A DNA stretch of 60,477 nucleotides from Fuscibacter oryzae (GTDB taxonomy: Bacteria; Pseudomonadota; Alphaproteobacteria; Rhodobacterales; Rhodobacteraceae): NCBI RefSeq assembly GCF_016765795.1, contig NZ_JAESVP010000014.1, forward strand, positions 1-60,477, given 5' to 3'. The first letter of the stretch is position 1. Every line of letters begins with the position of its first letter. The notes below the pieces were generated by a model that was given only the letters and a program-made list of their open reading frames with translations, made no database searches and was not told the DNA's origin. A program made the position numbers and the translations under genes. Shown here piece by piece: positions 7,832-16,800 of the stretch.

Positions 7832-9280
7832 ATGACGCAGCAGAACCTCAGATCCAAGGCCATGAAGGGCGCCAGCTTCACCGTTGCGGGGCGGCTTTTG
7901 CGCGCCTTTCAGGGGGTGGCGGTCCTTGGAATTCTGTCCCGCTATCTTTCGCCTGCGGAGTTCGGCCTGATCTCGATGGTCGCCTTCGTGTCAGGAATAG
8001 CCCAGATACTGACCGATTTCGGCACTCGCATTGCGCTGGTGCAGCGCGGCAATGTGACCAAGCTGGAAGAGGATTGCGTTTTCTGGTGGAACCTTGGCAT
8101 CGGGGCGGTGATGACGATGGCAACCATGATGTTTTCGCCCTGGATCGCCCAGGTGATGGGGGACAGCCGGATTGTTGGCCCCTTGTTGTGGGTCGCCCCT
8201 ATATTTGTTTTCGGGGCTTTGCAGGGTGTTCCACAATCCGTGCTGGAGCGGCGTCTGGCCTTTGGCCATCTTACCATTTCAGAGGTTGCCGGAGCTGTGT
8301 CCAGTTCAGCCGTCGCTGTGGCCATGGTGCTGCTTGGTTTCAAGATAGAGGCCTTGATTGCCCAGATGATGGCTGGCCCCATCGTGACCATGCTGTGCAT
8401 CATGTGGTTTTCGCGTTGGCGCCCCCGCTTGCAGTTCAGTTATTCCGTCCTGCGACCACTGCTGTCCTATGGCAGCTATGTTACGGCGGCGGGCGTCGTG
8501 CAGTTCCTCAGCTCGCAAATTGACCGTCCCATCGTCGGGAACCGGCTTTCGACCACCGATCTTGGTTATTCCCGGATGGCGGACCAGATCGTTTTTACCC
8601 CCCTGCGGATCACGGTGCAGATGGTGCGCAAGGTGATGTTCCCGATCATGGCGACCATCCAGGAGGATGATGCCCGGATGCGGCGGGGCTATCTGACCAT
8701 GCAGCACGGCTTGATGGTGGTCATGGCTCCGGTTGCCTTCGGCTTATGGGCGGTTGCCCATCCCGCAGTCCGGCTGCTTCTGGGGCCGGGTTGGGACATG
8801 GTGGCGGTTCTGATGGGGCTTACGACGATCAGATCCATGTTCGGCACCGTAAATGACCTGAACAGTGTGATCTTTTCTGCCAAGGGTTGGGCAAAGTTCC
8901 AGTTCAAGTGGAGCATCTTTTCCGCATCGATGACGATCTGCACGCTTTTGGTGACCGTGAATTACGGAATTGTCGCTGTCGTGGCCGGCAAGCTTGTGTT
9001 GACCATTCTGCTGACGCCGATAAATTGCTCTTTCGCGCTGCGCCTCATCGGGCAGCCCCCGATGGAGGTCGTCAAGGTTCTGGGCCGGCCGGTCTTGTCA
9101 GCGGCGGCAATGGGCCTGGCGGTGGCGGTGGTGCAGGCCCATCTGACCATTAGTCCACTGCTGCAACTTGCAGTTTGTATTCCGCTGGGGGTGGCACTTT
9201 ATGTCGCCGGGCAGCTTTTGCTGGATCGGGCGCGCTTTGTCCCGCTGCTGCGGCAGATTGTGACGCGGGGCCGCCGCTGA
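7832..9280 (+). CDS. Wzx-type polysaccharide flippase (WzxC/PST family)
   Basis: A 482-residue polytopic membrane protein of the oligosaccharide flippase family. It would move undecaprenyl-diphosphate-linked repeat units to the periplasmic face. The N-terminus LRSKAMKGASFTVAGRLLRA and the segment RYLSPAEFGLISMVAF are typical of the WzxC/TuaB group, and about 12-14 hydrophobic helices follow. It is the only flippase seen on the plasmid, so it is the natural partner of the Wzy-like polymerase at 39 kb and the priming transferase at 32.4 kb, although it is encoded far from both. Confidence 0.92.
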   Translation: MTQQNLRSKAMKGASFTVAGRLLRAFQGVAVLGILSRYLSPAEFGLISMVAFVSGIAQILTDFGTRIALVQRGNVTKLEEDCVFWWNLGIGAVMTMATMMFSPWIAQVMGDSRIVGPLLWVAPIFVFGALQGVPQSVLERRLAFGHLTISEVAGAVSSSAVAVAMVLLGFKIEALIAQMMAGPIVTMLCIMWFSRWRPRLQFSYSVLRPLLSYGSYVTAAGVVQFLSSQIDRPIVGNRLSTTDLGYSRMADQIVFTPLRITVQMVRKVMFPIMATIQEDDARMRRGYLTMQHGLMVVMAPVAFGLWAVAHPAVRLLLGPGWDMVAVLMGLTTIRSMFGTVNDLNSVIFSAKGWAKFQFKWSIFSASMTICTLLVTVNYGIVAVVAGKLVLTILLTPINCSFALRLIGQPPMEVVKVLGRPVLSAAAMGLAVAVVQAHLTISPLLQLAVCIPLGVALYVAGQLLLDRARFVPLLRQIVTRGRR

Positions 9281-9571
9281 AGTTGCTGCATGGCGGAATC
9301 TGACAGGAGAACGCATTGGGGTTGTATTTTGGCTGTCCGAATCACCCGTGATGGGGAGTCGCGGCTTTTTTGTAAGCGGAAATCTGGCAAAGCTGCGGCC
9401 TTTAAGAACAATGCCTTGGCTATTGTTTCCGTGATCTGCCCATTTTTCGCGCTGTTGCGGCATTGTTTCCATCATATGTGCGTAATCTTGCCGGACCGAA
9501 AGATATTTATCGTTTTGCCATGCTGCATGTGCTAACTGGAAAATGAAGTTTTTCGACAGGAGTCCGCTTTC
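9281..9571. promoter_or_regulatory. Upstream region of the first VPLPA-CTERM gene, with repeated ATTGTTTCC
   Basis: No convincing gene is visible here. The 9-mer ATTGTTTCC occurs at 9422-9430 and 9462-9470, exactly 40 bp apart, with similarity extending to about 17 bases (14 matching). A third copy lies downstream at 10230-10238. A one-mismatch copy in the matching orientation lies 153 bp upstream of the second VPLPA-CTERM gene (38636-38644). These could be regulator sites. A ribosome-binding site (ACAGGAG, 9556-9562) precedes the gene. Confidence 0.4.
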
Positions 9572-10117
9572 ATGACGTTCCTCAAATCCCTCGTCCTTGC
9601 GGCTGCTCTTTTGGCGCCTGCCGCTTCCAACGCTGCCCCGATCTATGCGGATTCGGTGGTTTCCTATAACAAGGGCCTTTTCAAGAAGACCCTCGCCGGG
9701 CGTGACTACCCGACGGCCGCCCTTGGTGCCGAAGACGGCCTGTTCGTCTCGCTGGGCATCGGTGGTTCGATCGTTCTGTCCTTTGCGCAGCCCTTCCGGG
9801 CCGTGGGCAAGATTTTCGAGGTCACCTTCAACGACCCGAAGAAACAGCCGGAATTTGCCGACGTCTATGTTGGCGATGGCACGACCTGGACGCTGATTGC
9901 GTCGCTCAAGAACTACTTGGCCACCACTTTCGCGGCCAAGGGTGTTTTCACCCAGATCAAGATCGTTGATACCACCCCAAAGAAGGGCAAGTCCTTCGAT
10001 GGTTTTGATATCGATGCCGTTTCGGTCTCGCCGGTTCCGGTTCCGGCTGCGGGTCTGCTCTTGGGCGGTGCCTTGCTGGGTCTGGGCTCGCTGCGTCGTC
10101 GCGGCAAGCGCGCCTGA
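9572..10117 (+). CDS. VPLPA-CTERM sorting-domain protein, paralogue 1
   Basis: Secreted surface protein of 181 residues, a presumed substrate of the plasmid exosortase D. It has a Sec signal peptide (about residues 1-22, ending SNA-AP). The extracellular domain is about 130 residues. The tripartite C-terminal sorting tail is VPVPAAG at 155-161, a hydrophobic helix, and a basic end LRRRGKRA. The body aligns along its length with the product of the gene at 37.9-38.5 kb; shared features are AP-YA--VVS, GA-DG-F-SLG-GG, EVTFN and DGFD-D--S-SPVPVPAAG. The two are clear paralogues with no known function beyond sorting. It is monocistronic, with its own terminator just downstream. Confidence 0.92.
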   Translation: MTFLKSLVLAAALLAPAASNAAPIYADSVVSYNKGLFKKTLAGRDYPTAALGAEDGLFVSLGIGGSIVLSFAQPFRAVGKIFEVTFNDPKKQPEFADVYVGDGTTWTLIASLKNYLATTFAAKGVFTQIKIVDTTPKKGKSFDGFDIDAVSVSPVPVPAAGLLLGGALLGLGSLRRRGKRA

Positions 10118-10142
10118 AACCAGCCAATTCCTGATGATACTG

Positions 10143-10167
10143 TCGGGCGCCTTCGGGCGCCCGATTT
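10143..10167 (+). terminator. Rho-independent terminator
   Basis: A perfect 9-bp stem TCGGGCGCC / GGCGCCCGA with a TTCG loop, followed by TTT. It lies 26 bp after the VPLPA-CTERM gene stop codon. Confidence 0.88.
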
Positions 10168-10442
10168 CATTTGCATGAAGTGCTCGGCTTCACAGGAATA
10201 ATTCTAAACAATATGGCAATATTCGTCTGATTGTTTCCGCTATGGTTGCAATTTGTAGGATGCCACAACTTCCACTCGACTCGGCGGCGGATTTCCGCTC
10301 ACATCGCCAAATCCCCCGGTCTTGCCGCGGCGGATCAGCTTGGGGGAGCTGCGATGAAGGGTGGGATTTGGCCTTCCTGCGGTCTGGCTATTGGCAGGTC
10401 GTTTGTGTGGTTTCACAGGTGCTTGTGCGGTGTCGTGTTCAG
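10168..10442. other. Intergenic region before the aminotransferase gene
   Basis: The frame of the downstream gene stays open here, but the predicted residues do not resemble the aminotransferase family start, so I treat it as non-coding. It holds an AT-richer patch (around 10195-10260) with one ATTGTTTCC copy (10230-10238), probably promoter sequence. No terminator or RNA gene is visible. Confidence 0.4.
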
Positions 10443-11528
10443 ATGAAAGTCAGTTTCATTGAAGACAAGCGGCCCGATCTTGCGCGGGTCGGTCGGTTGC
10501 TAGAGGCGAGTGCTGCCCGCAACCACTGGGCCAATGGCGGGCCGCTGTGGCATCGCCTGAGGGATGAGATGTCGGCCCATATGGGCTTGCCGTCCGATGT
10601 TTGCCTGATCCCTTGCGCCAATGCCGGCATCGCGCTGGAGGCGATGGCGCGACTTTGGGCCATGCGGTTTGGTCGCCGCTTGCGCTGGTTGGCACCCGCC
10701 TTTGCCTTTCGCAATCTGGGGCGCGGCTATTTCGCCGATGTGACCTTTGTCGATTGCGATGGCGATGCGATGCTGGACATGGCGGCGCTGCGGGCGGTGG
10801 ACCCCGGCAGCTATGATGGCATCATCGCCGTCAATCCGATGGGCCATGCCCTGGGGTTTGACGCGGTGATCGCCTTTGCCAGGGCGCGGAACCTGCCCCT
10901 GCTGTTGGACAATGCCGCCGGCATCGGCACCCGGATGCCCGATTGGGGCTGGCAGGCCTTTAGCCTGCACCATACCAAACCCTATGGCATGGGTGAGGGC
11001 GGGCTGATCCTGGTGCCTGCCGAGGCGGTGGATGCGCTGGAACCCCTGATCACCTATGGCGACCGCCCGCCAGAGCCGCCCGAGGCCTGGCTGAACAACG
11101 GCAAGATCTCTGACATCTCTTGCGCTTTCCTGCTGGACCGGTTGCAGGATGCGCCGAACTGGATCGCCGCCTCGACCGAGCAGCGCCAGCGGATTGTGGC
11201 GCTGGCGGCAGAGGTCGGTCTGGTGCCCCTGTGTGGCGGCGGCGTGCCCCATGTGGCGCTGACTAGCGTTGCGCTGTTGTCGGATGCCACGGTGCCCGAA
11301 GATTTGCCTGGCCGGTTGCAGCATTTCATGGCGGGTAAATATTACCGCCCGCTGGCCGACCTGCCGCAGGCAAGCGACATCTTCCGCCGTATCATCAGCG
11401 TGCCCACGCATGGTGGCATGGCGGTGCTGTCGGATGATCAGATTCGCACCGATCTGGCCCGCATTGCGGGCGAGGGCAGGGCGGCGCCTGCCCCTTGGAT
11501 GCTTTCGGGCACGGCTGCGGCTTCCTGA
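10443..11528 (+). CDS. DegT/DnrJ/EryC1/StrS-type PLP-dependent sugar aminotransferase
   Basis: A 361-residue protein of the family that aminates keto-sugar nucleotides. The motif SLHHTKPYGMGEGG carries the Schiff-base lysine (K179), matching the ATKP-GEGG signature. An upstream LLLDNAAGIG supplies the Asp that contacts the PLP ring. The start at 10443 (MKVSFIEDKRPD) fits the family N-terminus better than the longer open frame. The N-terminal substrate segment is short for the family, and the order of blocks is normal. It suggests an amino sugar in the polymer, although no partner dehydratase or epimerase is encoded nearby. Confidence 0.84.
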   Translation: MKVSFIEDKRPDLARVGRLLEASAARNHWANGGPLWHRLRDEMSAHMGLPSDVCLIPCANAGIALEAMARLWAMRFGRRLRWLAPAFAFRNLGRGYFADVTFVDCDGDAMLDMAALRAVDPGSYDGIIAVNPMGHALGFDAVIAFARARNLPLLLDNAAGIGTRMPDWGWQAFSLHHTKPYGMGEGGLILVPAEAVDALEPLITYGDRPPEPPEAWLNNGKISDISCAFLLDRLQDAPNWIAASTEQRQRIVALAAEVGLVPLCGGGVPHVALTSVALLSDATVPEDLPGRLQHFMAGKYYRPLADLPQASDIFRRIISVPTHGGMAVLSDDQIRTDLARIAGEGRAAPAPWMLSGTAAAS

Positions 11529-11704
11529 CCCACCGGTTGACGAAAGTTAACCCTTTCCGAAGGCCGCGCGCGGCCGGTTCGGGCCTTGTCCACATTCCTC
11601 CCCCACCTTCGCCGCGGAAATGCCCCATCCGCGCGGCAGGTTGGGGCAGGGCATGCCGTTGCTGCGGCGGCTTGCCTTGGTGATCAGTATGAGAGGACGG
11701 GGGA

Positions 11705-12121
11705 GTGGACGAAAAGGTGCTGCGCGCGCGCCAGCTTTATGAGGCGCTGACCAAGGGGGGCCGTCCGCCCGAAGATCGGGTTCTGGCCCGGTCGCCCGAA
11801 TATCGCGAAATGCTGGCCCTTGGCATTACCCTGTGCCAGGAGTTGGGGGCAGCGGAATTCGAAGCATTGTCGGGTCAGTTGTTCGGCCCCGAAGATCCCC
11901 GGTCTGCCGTTGCCGCCGGGGTGCTGCGGCATTGGTGGGCGGGCCTGTCGCGGCTCTATGGGCAGGACGATCTGGGGCGCAGCCGCGGAGGAGAATCTTC
12001 CTCCGCTAATGAAGATTATGTCATACTCAAGCTGGCGATGCCCCGGCATGCCGGGCGTCGGTCGCCTAAATCAGGCCCGGGCCTGCCGCCGAGCCATGGC
12101 CATCCGGTCAAGCTGCATTGA
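11705..12121 (+). CDS. Hypothetical protein, helical, 138 residues
   Basis: Not recognised. The GTG start follows a purine-rich GAGGACGGGGGA. The first 90 residues look helical and soluble (VLRARQLYEALTKGG, PEYREMLALGITLCQEL). The last 40 residues are low-complexity and basic and run into an opposing gene on the other strand. That overlap of about 50 bp means either the C-terminus or the opposing small gene may be mis-called. No signal peptide or membrane helix is seen. Confidence 0.5.
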   Translation: MDEKVLRARQLYEALTKGGRPPEDRVLARSPEYREMLALGITLCQELGAAEFEALSGQLFGPEDPRSAVAAGVLRHWWAGLSRLYGQDDLGRSRGGESSSANEDYVILKLAMPRHAGRRSPKSGPGLPPSHGHPVKLH

Positions 12122-12289
12122 GATCAGCATTGCCGCCACGGCCAAGGGCCACAGGGCGCAGATCAGGTAGGCCAGCGGGGTGAAAACCTTGCTGCGGGTG
12201 GTCGTCTGGTGTTGCTCGACATAGGTCATGGCGCCCGCGAAAATCGCCACAAGCAGGTAAAGGCCCATGAAGATCGTGAAAACATCCAT
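12071..12289 (-). CDS. Small membrane protein, 72 residues, unknown
   Basis: Two hydrophobic segments are visible: IFMGLYLLVAIFAGAMTYV, near residues 5-24, and PLAYLICALWPLAVAAMLI, near 38-56. They are separated by a polar loop, and the C-terminus is basic (RMAMARRQARA). An AGGA ribosome-binding site precedes the ATG. It lies 184 bp downstream of the rhomboid gene on the same strand. I recognise no family. Confidence 0.55.
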   Translation of the reverse strand: MDVFTIFMGLYLLVAIFAGAMTYVEQHQTTTRSKVFTPLAYLICALWPLAVAAMLISMQLDRMAMARRQARA

Positions 12290-12473
12290 CTGAGGGTTCC
12301 TTCTGGAAATCTGTTCACAATAACCAGATCAAACTCTTACCCCCAAAGGGTGACAGACTTCCCGCCAAGGTCCAGCTTTTCCTGCGCGGGGTGGGGACAA
12401 CCGGCGGTTTAGGCCCACTTTTGCCGCTATCGGGGGCGGAAATTTGCCAGATGCCCGATCTGAAGCGCCGCCT

Positions 12474-13145
12474 CTAAACCACGTCCGGCAGATCGCGGTC
12501 TGACGAATCGTCCGGCTCCGGGTCCAACCACAGGGCCAGAAGCCAGCCTGTGACAAAGCCCCCCAGATGGGTTTCCCAGGCCAGTTGCCCGTTCATTGCC
12601 CACCACAAGACCAGATTCAGTGCCACCAGCCCCAGGATCGCCCGCAGCACCGGCAGCTGTGTGGCATGAACTGCCCGCCGCGCCCGGTAATGCAGCGCCA
12701 CATGCGCCCCTGCGAGGCCAAACAGCGCGCCCGATGCGCCGACCATCGGCAGGACGGCAGAGGACAGCACCGCGAACCCCAGCGCGCCCCCCGCGATCGA
12801 ACCGGCATAAAGCAGCACCAGCCGCCGCCCGCCAAAGGCATCGGCCAAGGGCGGACCCAGCGAGATCAGCGTTGTCATGTTGACGATGAAATGCACCGCC
12901 CCGGCATGCAGGAAGCCATAGGTCAGAAACATCATATAGGGCTGCAGAACATAGTTCGGCCGCCAGTTGTGCAACAGCCCGGCCCAGAACCCGGCATTCT
13001 GAAATGCCCAAAGCCGCCAGCGTGGATCGCCCCACAGCCCCCAGTCGGCCCCCGACAGGATGACTTCTGGTACAAGGCACAGGATGAAAATGGCCAGCAC
13101 CACCGGATGCCGCCAATCCGCCTGCTCTTGCCCGTCGCTGTCCAT
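12474..13145 (-). CDS. Rhomboid-family intramembrane serine protease
   Basis: Six-helix membrane protease of 223 residues. The catalytic dyad is visible as the GASG motif in MVGASGALFGLAG (Ser138) and a His in TM6 (WETHLGGFVTG, His193). The HxxxxHxxxN-type motif HAGAVHFIVNM lies before them. Upstream in-frame codons to 13193 exist, but MDSDGQEQ is the first ATG. The family cleaves single-span membrane proteins. Here it sits between small unknown genes and an Lrp regulator, so its substrate is not indicated. A link to the VPLPA-CTERM proteins is possible but only speculative. Confidence 0.9.
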   Translation of the reverse strand: MDSDGQEQADWRHPVVLAIFILCLVPEVILSGADWGLWGDPRWRLWAFQNAGFWAGLLHNWRPNYVLQPYMMFLTYGFLHAGAVHFIVNMTTLISLGPPLADAFGGRRLVLLYAGSIAGGALGFAVLSSAVLPMVGASGALFGLAGAHVALHYRARRAVHATQLPVLRAILGLVALNLVLWWAMNGQLAWETHLGGFVTGWLLALWLDPEPDDSSDRDLPDVV

Positions 13146-13248
13146 GCCTGCCCCGTTTTTCCTAGCGGTGACGCGTTCCGCGGCGGGCTGCAAGCAAAAC
13201 CCGAACCGGGGCGTCCTGTTCGGGTTCAGGGGGACCGTTCAAGGGGTC

Positions 13249-13707
13249 TCAGATTGGCACGTTCAGGCTGTTCTTGACGCGTTTGAGGGTGAAGCTGGTG
13301 TTGACCGACTGCACATTGGGCAGTTCGACAATCGCATTCTTCACCGTCGCCTCATAGTCGCGGACGCTGGTGGCGATCACTTGCAGCACATAGTCGTATT
13401 CGCCGCTGAGCGAGTAGCACTGCATGACCTCGGGCACCTTTGCCACGGCCTCCTCAAAGGCGCGAAGCCGATCGCGCTGGTGATGCGAAATCTTGACGAA
13501 GCACAGCACAAGGATGTCGAACCCGATCGCCTCGGGATCGACGACGAACCGCTTGGCCCCGATCGCCCCCTCTTGCTGAAGCCGCTGCAGCCGTCGCCAG
13601 CAGGGAGAGTGGCTAAGGCCTGTCACCTCTCCCAGCTCGCGCAGCGTCAGTTCCGGCTGCTCTTGCAGGGCGCGAAGGATGCGCCGGTCCGAATCGTCAA
13701 GCTGCAT
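13249..13707 (-). CDS. Lrp/AsnC-family transcriptional regulator
   Basis: Amino-acid-responsive regulator of 152 residues. The N-terminal helix-turn-helix (LDDSDRRILRALQEQ, then LRELGEVTGLSHSPCWRRL, residues 3-45) is followed by a RAM ligand-binding domain (about 65-150, with YSLSGEYDYVLQV). It is encoded divergently from the leucine-degradation operon, sharing a 179-bp intergenic region. It is therefore the likely leucine- or branched-chain-responsive local regulator of that operon and of itself. Confidence 0.93.
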   Translation of the reverse strand: MQLDDSDRRILRALQEQPELTLRELGEVTGLSHSPCWRRLQRLQQEGAIGAKRFVVDPEAIGFDILVLCFVKISHHQRDRLRAFEEAVAKVPEVMQCYSLSGEYDYVLQVIATSVRDYEATVKNAIVELPNVQSVNTSFTLKRVKNSLNVPI

Positions 13708-13886
13708 ACCATCCCCTTGCGCGACAGGATCATCAAGAAGTGATGCCTTTCATAACGGGTTACCGATTTTTACCGCCTATATGGTACAATGTTTCACGAA
13801 CTGCGGCAACAAGGTCAGCATTAGAGACCCTGTTTCCAAGGCCGGGCGTAAAGTGAGCGGGAGGAGAGTCAGGCGGAGGAGATTGC
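13708..13886. promoter_or_regulatory. Divergent control region, Lrp gene / leucine operon
   Basis: An AT-richer stretch (about 13745-13800) lies between the two diverging genes and should hold both promoters and the regulator sites; I could not assign exact -35/-10 boxes. A strong GGAGGA ribosome-binding site (13875-13880) precedes the first operon gene. Confidence 0.55.
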
Positions 13887-16800
13887 ATGTCTGTCTCGCT
13901 GGACGACAAATATGTGGCAGAGAGCGGTTCGGTCTTTCTGACCGGCACGCAGGCCTTGGTCAGACTGCCCATGATCCAGATGCGCCGCGACCGGGCTGCC
14001 GGGCTGAACACCGCGGGCTTCATCTCTGGCTATCGCGGCTCTCCCTTGGGCGGCTATGACCAGCAACTGGTCAAGGCCCGCAGGTTTCTGGATCGGCATG
14101 ATGTGGTCTTTCAACCAGGCCTGAACGAGGATCTGGCGGCCACCGCCGTCTGGGGCAGCCAGCAACTGCATCTCTCGCCCGGTGCCCGCAAAGAGGGGGT
14201 TGTCGGCATCTGGTATGGCAAGGGGCCGGGGGTGGACCGTTCGGGCGACGTGTTCAAGCACGCCAATGCGGCCGGTTCGGCCCGCCATGGCGGGGTGCTG
14301 GCGATTGCGGGCGATGACCATACCTGCAAATCCTCGTCGATCCCGCACCAGTCGGATCATGCCTTCATCTCGGCCCTGATGCCGATGCTTTACCCTTCTT
14401 CGGTGCATGAGTTTCTGGAGATGGGCCTCCTCGGCATCGCCATGTCGCGCTATTCCGGCTGCTGGGTCGGCTTCAAGGTGATCTCGGAAACGGTCGAGAT
14501 TTCTTCGGTTGTCGATCTGGCGCAAGAGGCGCGGCAGTTCGCTCTGCCCGATGATTTCGACCTGCCGCCCGGCGGGTTGAACCTGCGCTGGCCCGACCCG
14601 CCACTGGTGCAGGACGAACGGCTGCAAGAGCACAAGGGCTATGCCGCCCTCGCCTTTGCCCGCGCCAACGGGGTGGACCGGCTGATCGCTGATCATGGCC
14701 GCGCCCGCTTTGGCATCGTCGCCTCGGGCAAGGCCTATGAGGATGTGCGGCAAGCGCTGGCGGAACTGGGCCTTGGACCGGCAGAGCAGGCGGTGGTCGG
14801 CCTGCGGCTTTACAAGGTCCGCATGCCCTGGCCCTTGGAACCGGAAGGCATCCGTTCTTTCTCGCGGGGTCTGGAAGAAGTGCTGATCATTGAAGAGCGC
14901 CGCGAGATCATCGAGAACCAGATCAAGCAGGAGCTGTTCAACTGGCGTGCCGATGTGCGCCCCCGCATCGTTGGCAAGTTCGACGAGGCGGGCCGGCCCT
15001 TCCTTCACCTGTCCGCCGGGCTGACCGTCGGCATGGTGGCGGGGGCGATTGCCGAGCGGCTGTTGCGGCTTGATCTGCCCCACGATCTTGCCGACCGGCT
15101 GCGCGCCCGGGTGGAGGCCCTGCACAAGACCGAGGCGCGGGCCGCAGCCCATGTGCCCCCTGTCCTGCGCCTGCCGCATTACTGCGCCGGTTGCCCGCAC
15201 AACACCTCGACCCGCGTGCCCGAGGGGTCGAAGGCAATGGCCGGGATCGGCTGTCATTTCATGGCGCAGTGGATGGATCGGCGGACCGAGACCTTCACCC
15301 ATATGGGGGCCGAGGGCGTTCCCTGGACGGCGATCAGCCGCTTTACCGACGAGAAGCACCGCTTCGTCAATATTGGTGACGGCACCTATTTTCACTCGGG
15401 CACCCTTGCCATCCGCCAGTCGGTCGCGGCGGGGGTGAACCTGACCTACAAGATCCTTGTCAACGATGCGGTCGCCATGACCGGCGGCCAGCCGATCGAC
15501 GGCGAGCTGACGCCCGAGCAGATCACCCATCAGGTCTATCATGAGCGGGTGGCGAAGATTGTGCTGATGTCGAACCGCCCCGAGCTTTACCGCGCCGCAG
15601 ACCTTGCACCCGGCACCGAAATCCGCCACCGCGACGAGATCGACGCCGTGATGCTGGAACTGCGCGAGGTGCCGGGTGTCACAATCATCGTCTACGAACA
15701 GACCTGCGCCGCCGAATTGCGCCGCCGCCGCAAGCGGGGCACGGCACCAGACCCGGACCTGCGGCTGTGGATCAATCCGGCGGTTTGCGAAGGCTGTGGC
15801 GATTGCTCGCAGACCTCGAACTGTATCGCGGTCGAGCCGCTGGAGACCGATCTGGGCCGCAAGCGGAAGATCAACCAGTCAGCCTGCAACAAGGATTATT
15901 CCTGCCTCAAGGGCTTTTGCCCTTCTTTTGTGACGGTCCGTGGCGCGGCCCTGCGCAAGACCCTAGGACAGGGCGGGGCGGATGTCTCGGCGCTGCCGGA
16001 TCCCGTGCTGCCGCAGATCGAGCGCGCCTGGAACCTTGCCCTTGCCGGGGTTGGCGGCACCGGCGTTCTGACCATCAGCGCCATTCTGGGCATGGCCGCC
16101 CATGTCGAGGGCAAGATTCCGATGGTGCTGGACATGGCGGGGCTGGCGCAAAAGGGCGGCGCGGTGATGAGCCATGTCCGCATCTCGCGGCCCGACCGGC
16201 CCATCGCCGCCCCTCGCATCGCCGCCGGGTCCGCCGACCTGCTGCTGGCGGCGGATGCCGTGGTGGCGGCATCGCGGGATTGCAACCTCTTGTGCAGCCC
16301 CGACCGGACCGAGGCCGTGCTGAACACCCATGTCACCCCGGTTTCCGATTTCATTCGCCAGCGCGATTTCGACTTCAAGGAGGCCGGGTCCGAGGCTGCT
16401 GTTGCAGGCTCGGTACGCTCGTCTCGGCATTTCCTGAACTTCTCGGGCCTTGCTGCCCGGCTGACGGGAGATGAGATCGGCGCAAACCTGATGATGCTGG
16501 GTTATGCCTGGCAAGCTGGGCTGGTGCCCTTGTCCAGGGCTGCGATCCTGGAGGCCATCGGGTTGAATGGCACGGCGGTCGATGCCAACACCAAAGCCTT
16601 CAACTGGGGCAGGCTTCTGGCGCATGACCCGGCGCGGGTGGTCGCACTGGCAGGCGGGGCGGCGGATGCACCCGCCCCCTCCCTGCCTCTGGAGGAACTG
16701 GTCGCGGCCCGCGCCCGTCATCTGCAAGCCTATCAGAACGCAGGCCTTGCCACCCGCTACCGCGAAAGCCTGGCCCGGATCACCGCCGCTGCGGAAGGCA

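Noticed and set aside
13788-13802. AATGTTTCAC near the Lrp gene as another parS half-site
   Set aside because: Only one arm matches; there is no inverted partner.
13869-15629. A 586-codon open frame on the minus strand opposite the indolepyruvate oxidoreductase gene
   Set aside because: The plus-strand protein has complete family motifs; the antisense frame is a G+C-rich codon shadow rich in His/Arg/Gly with no domain.
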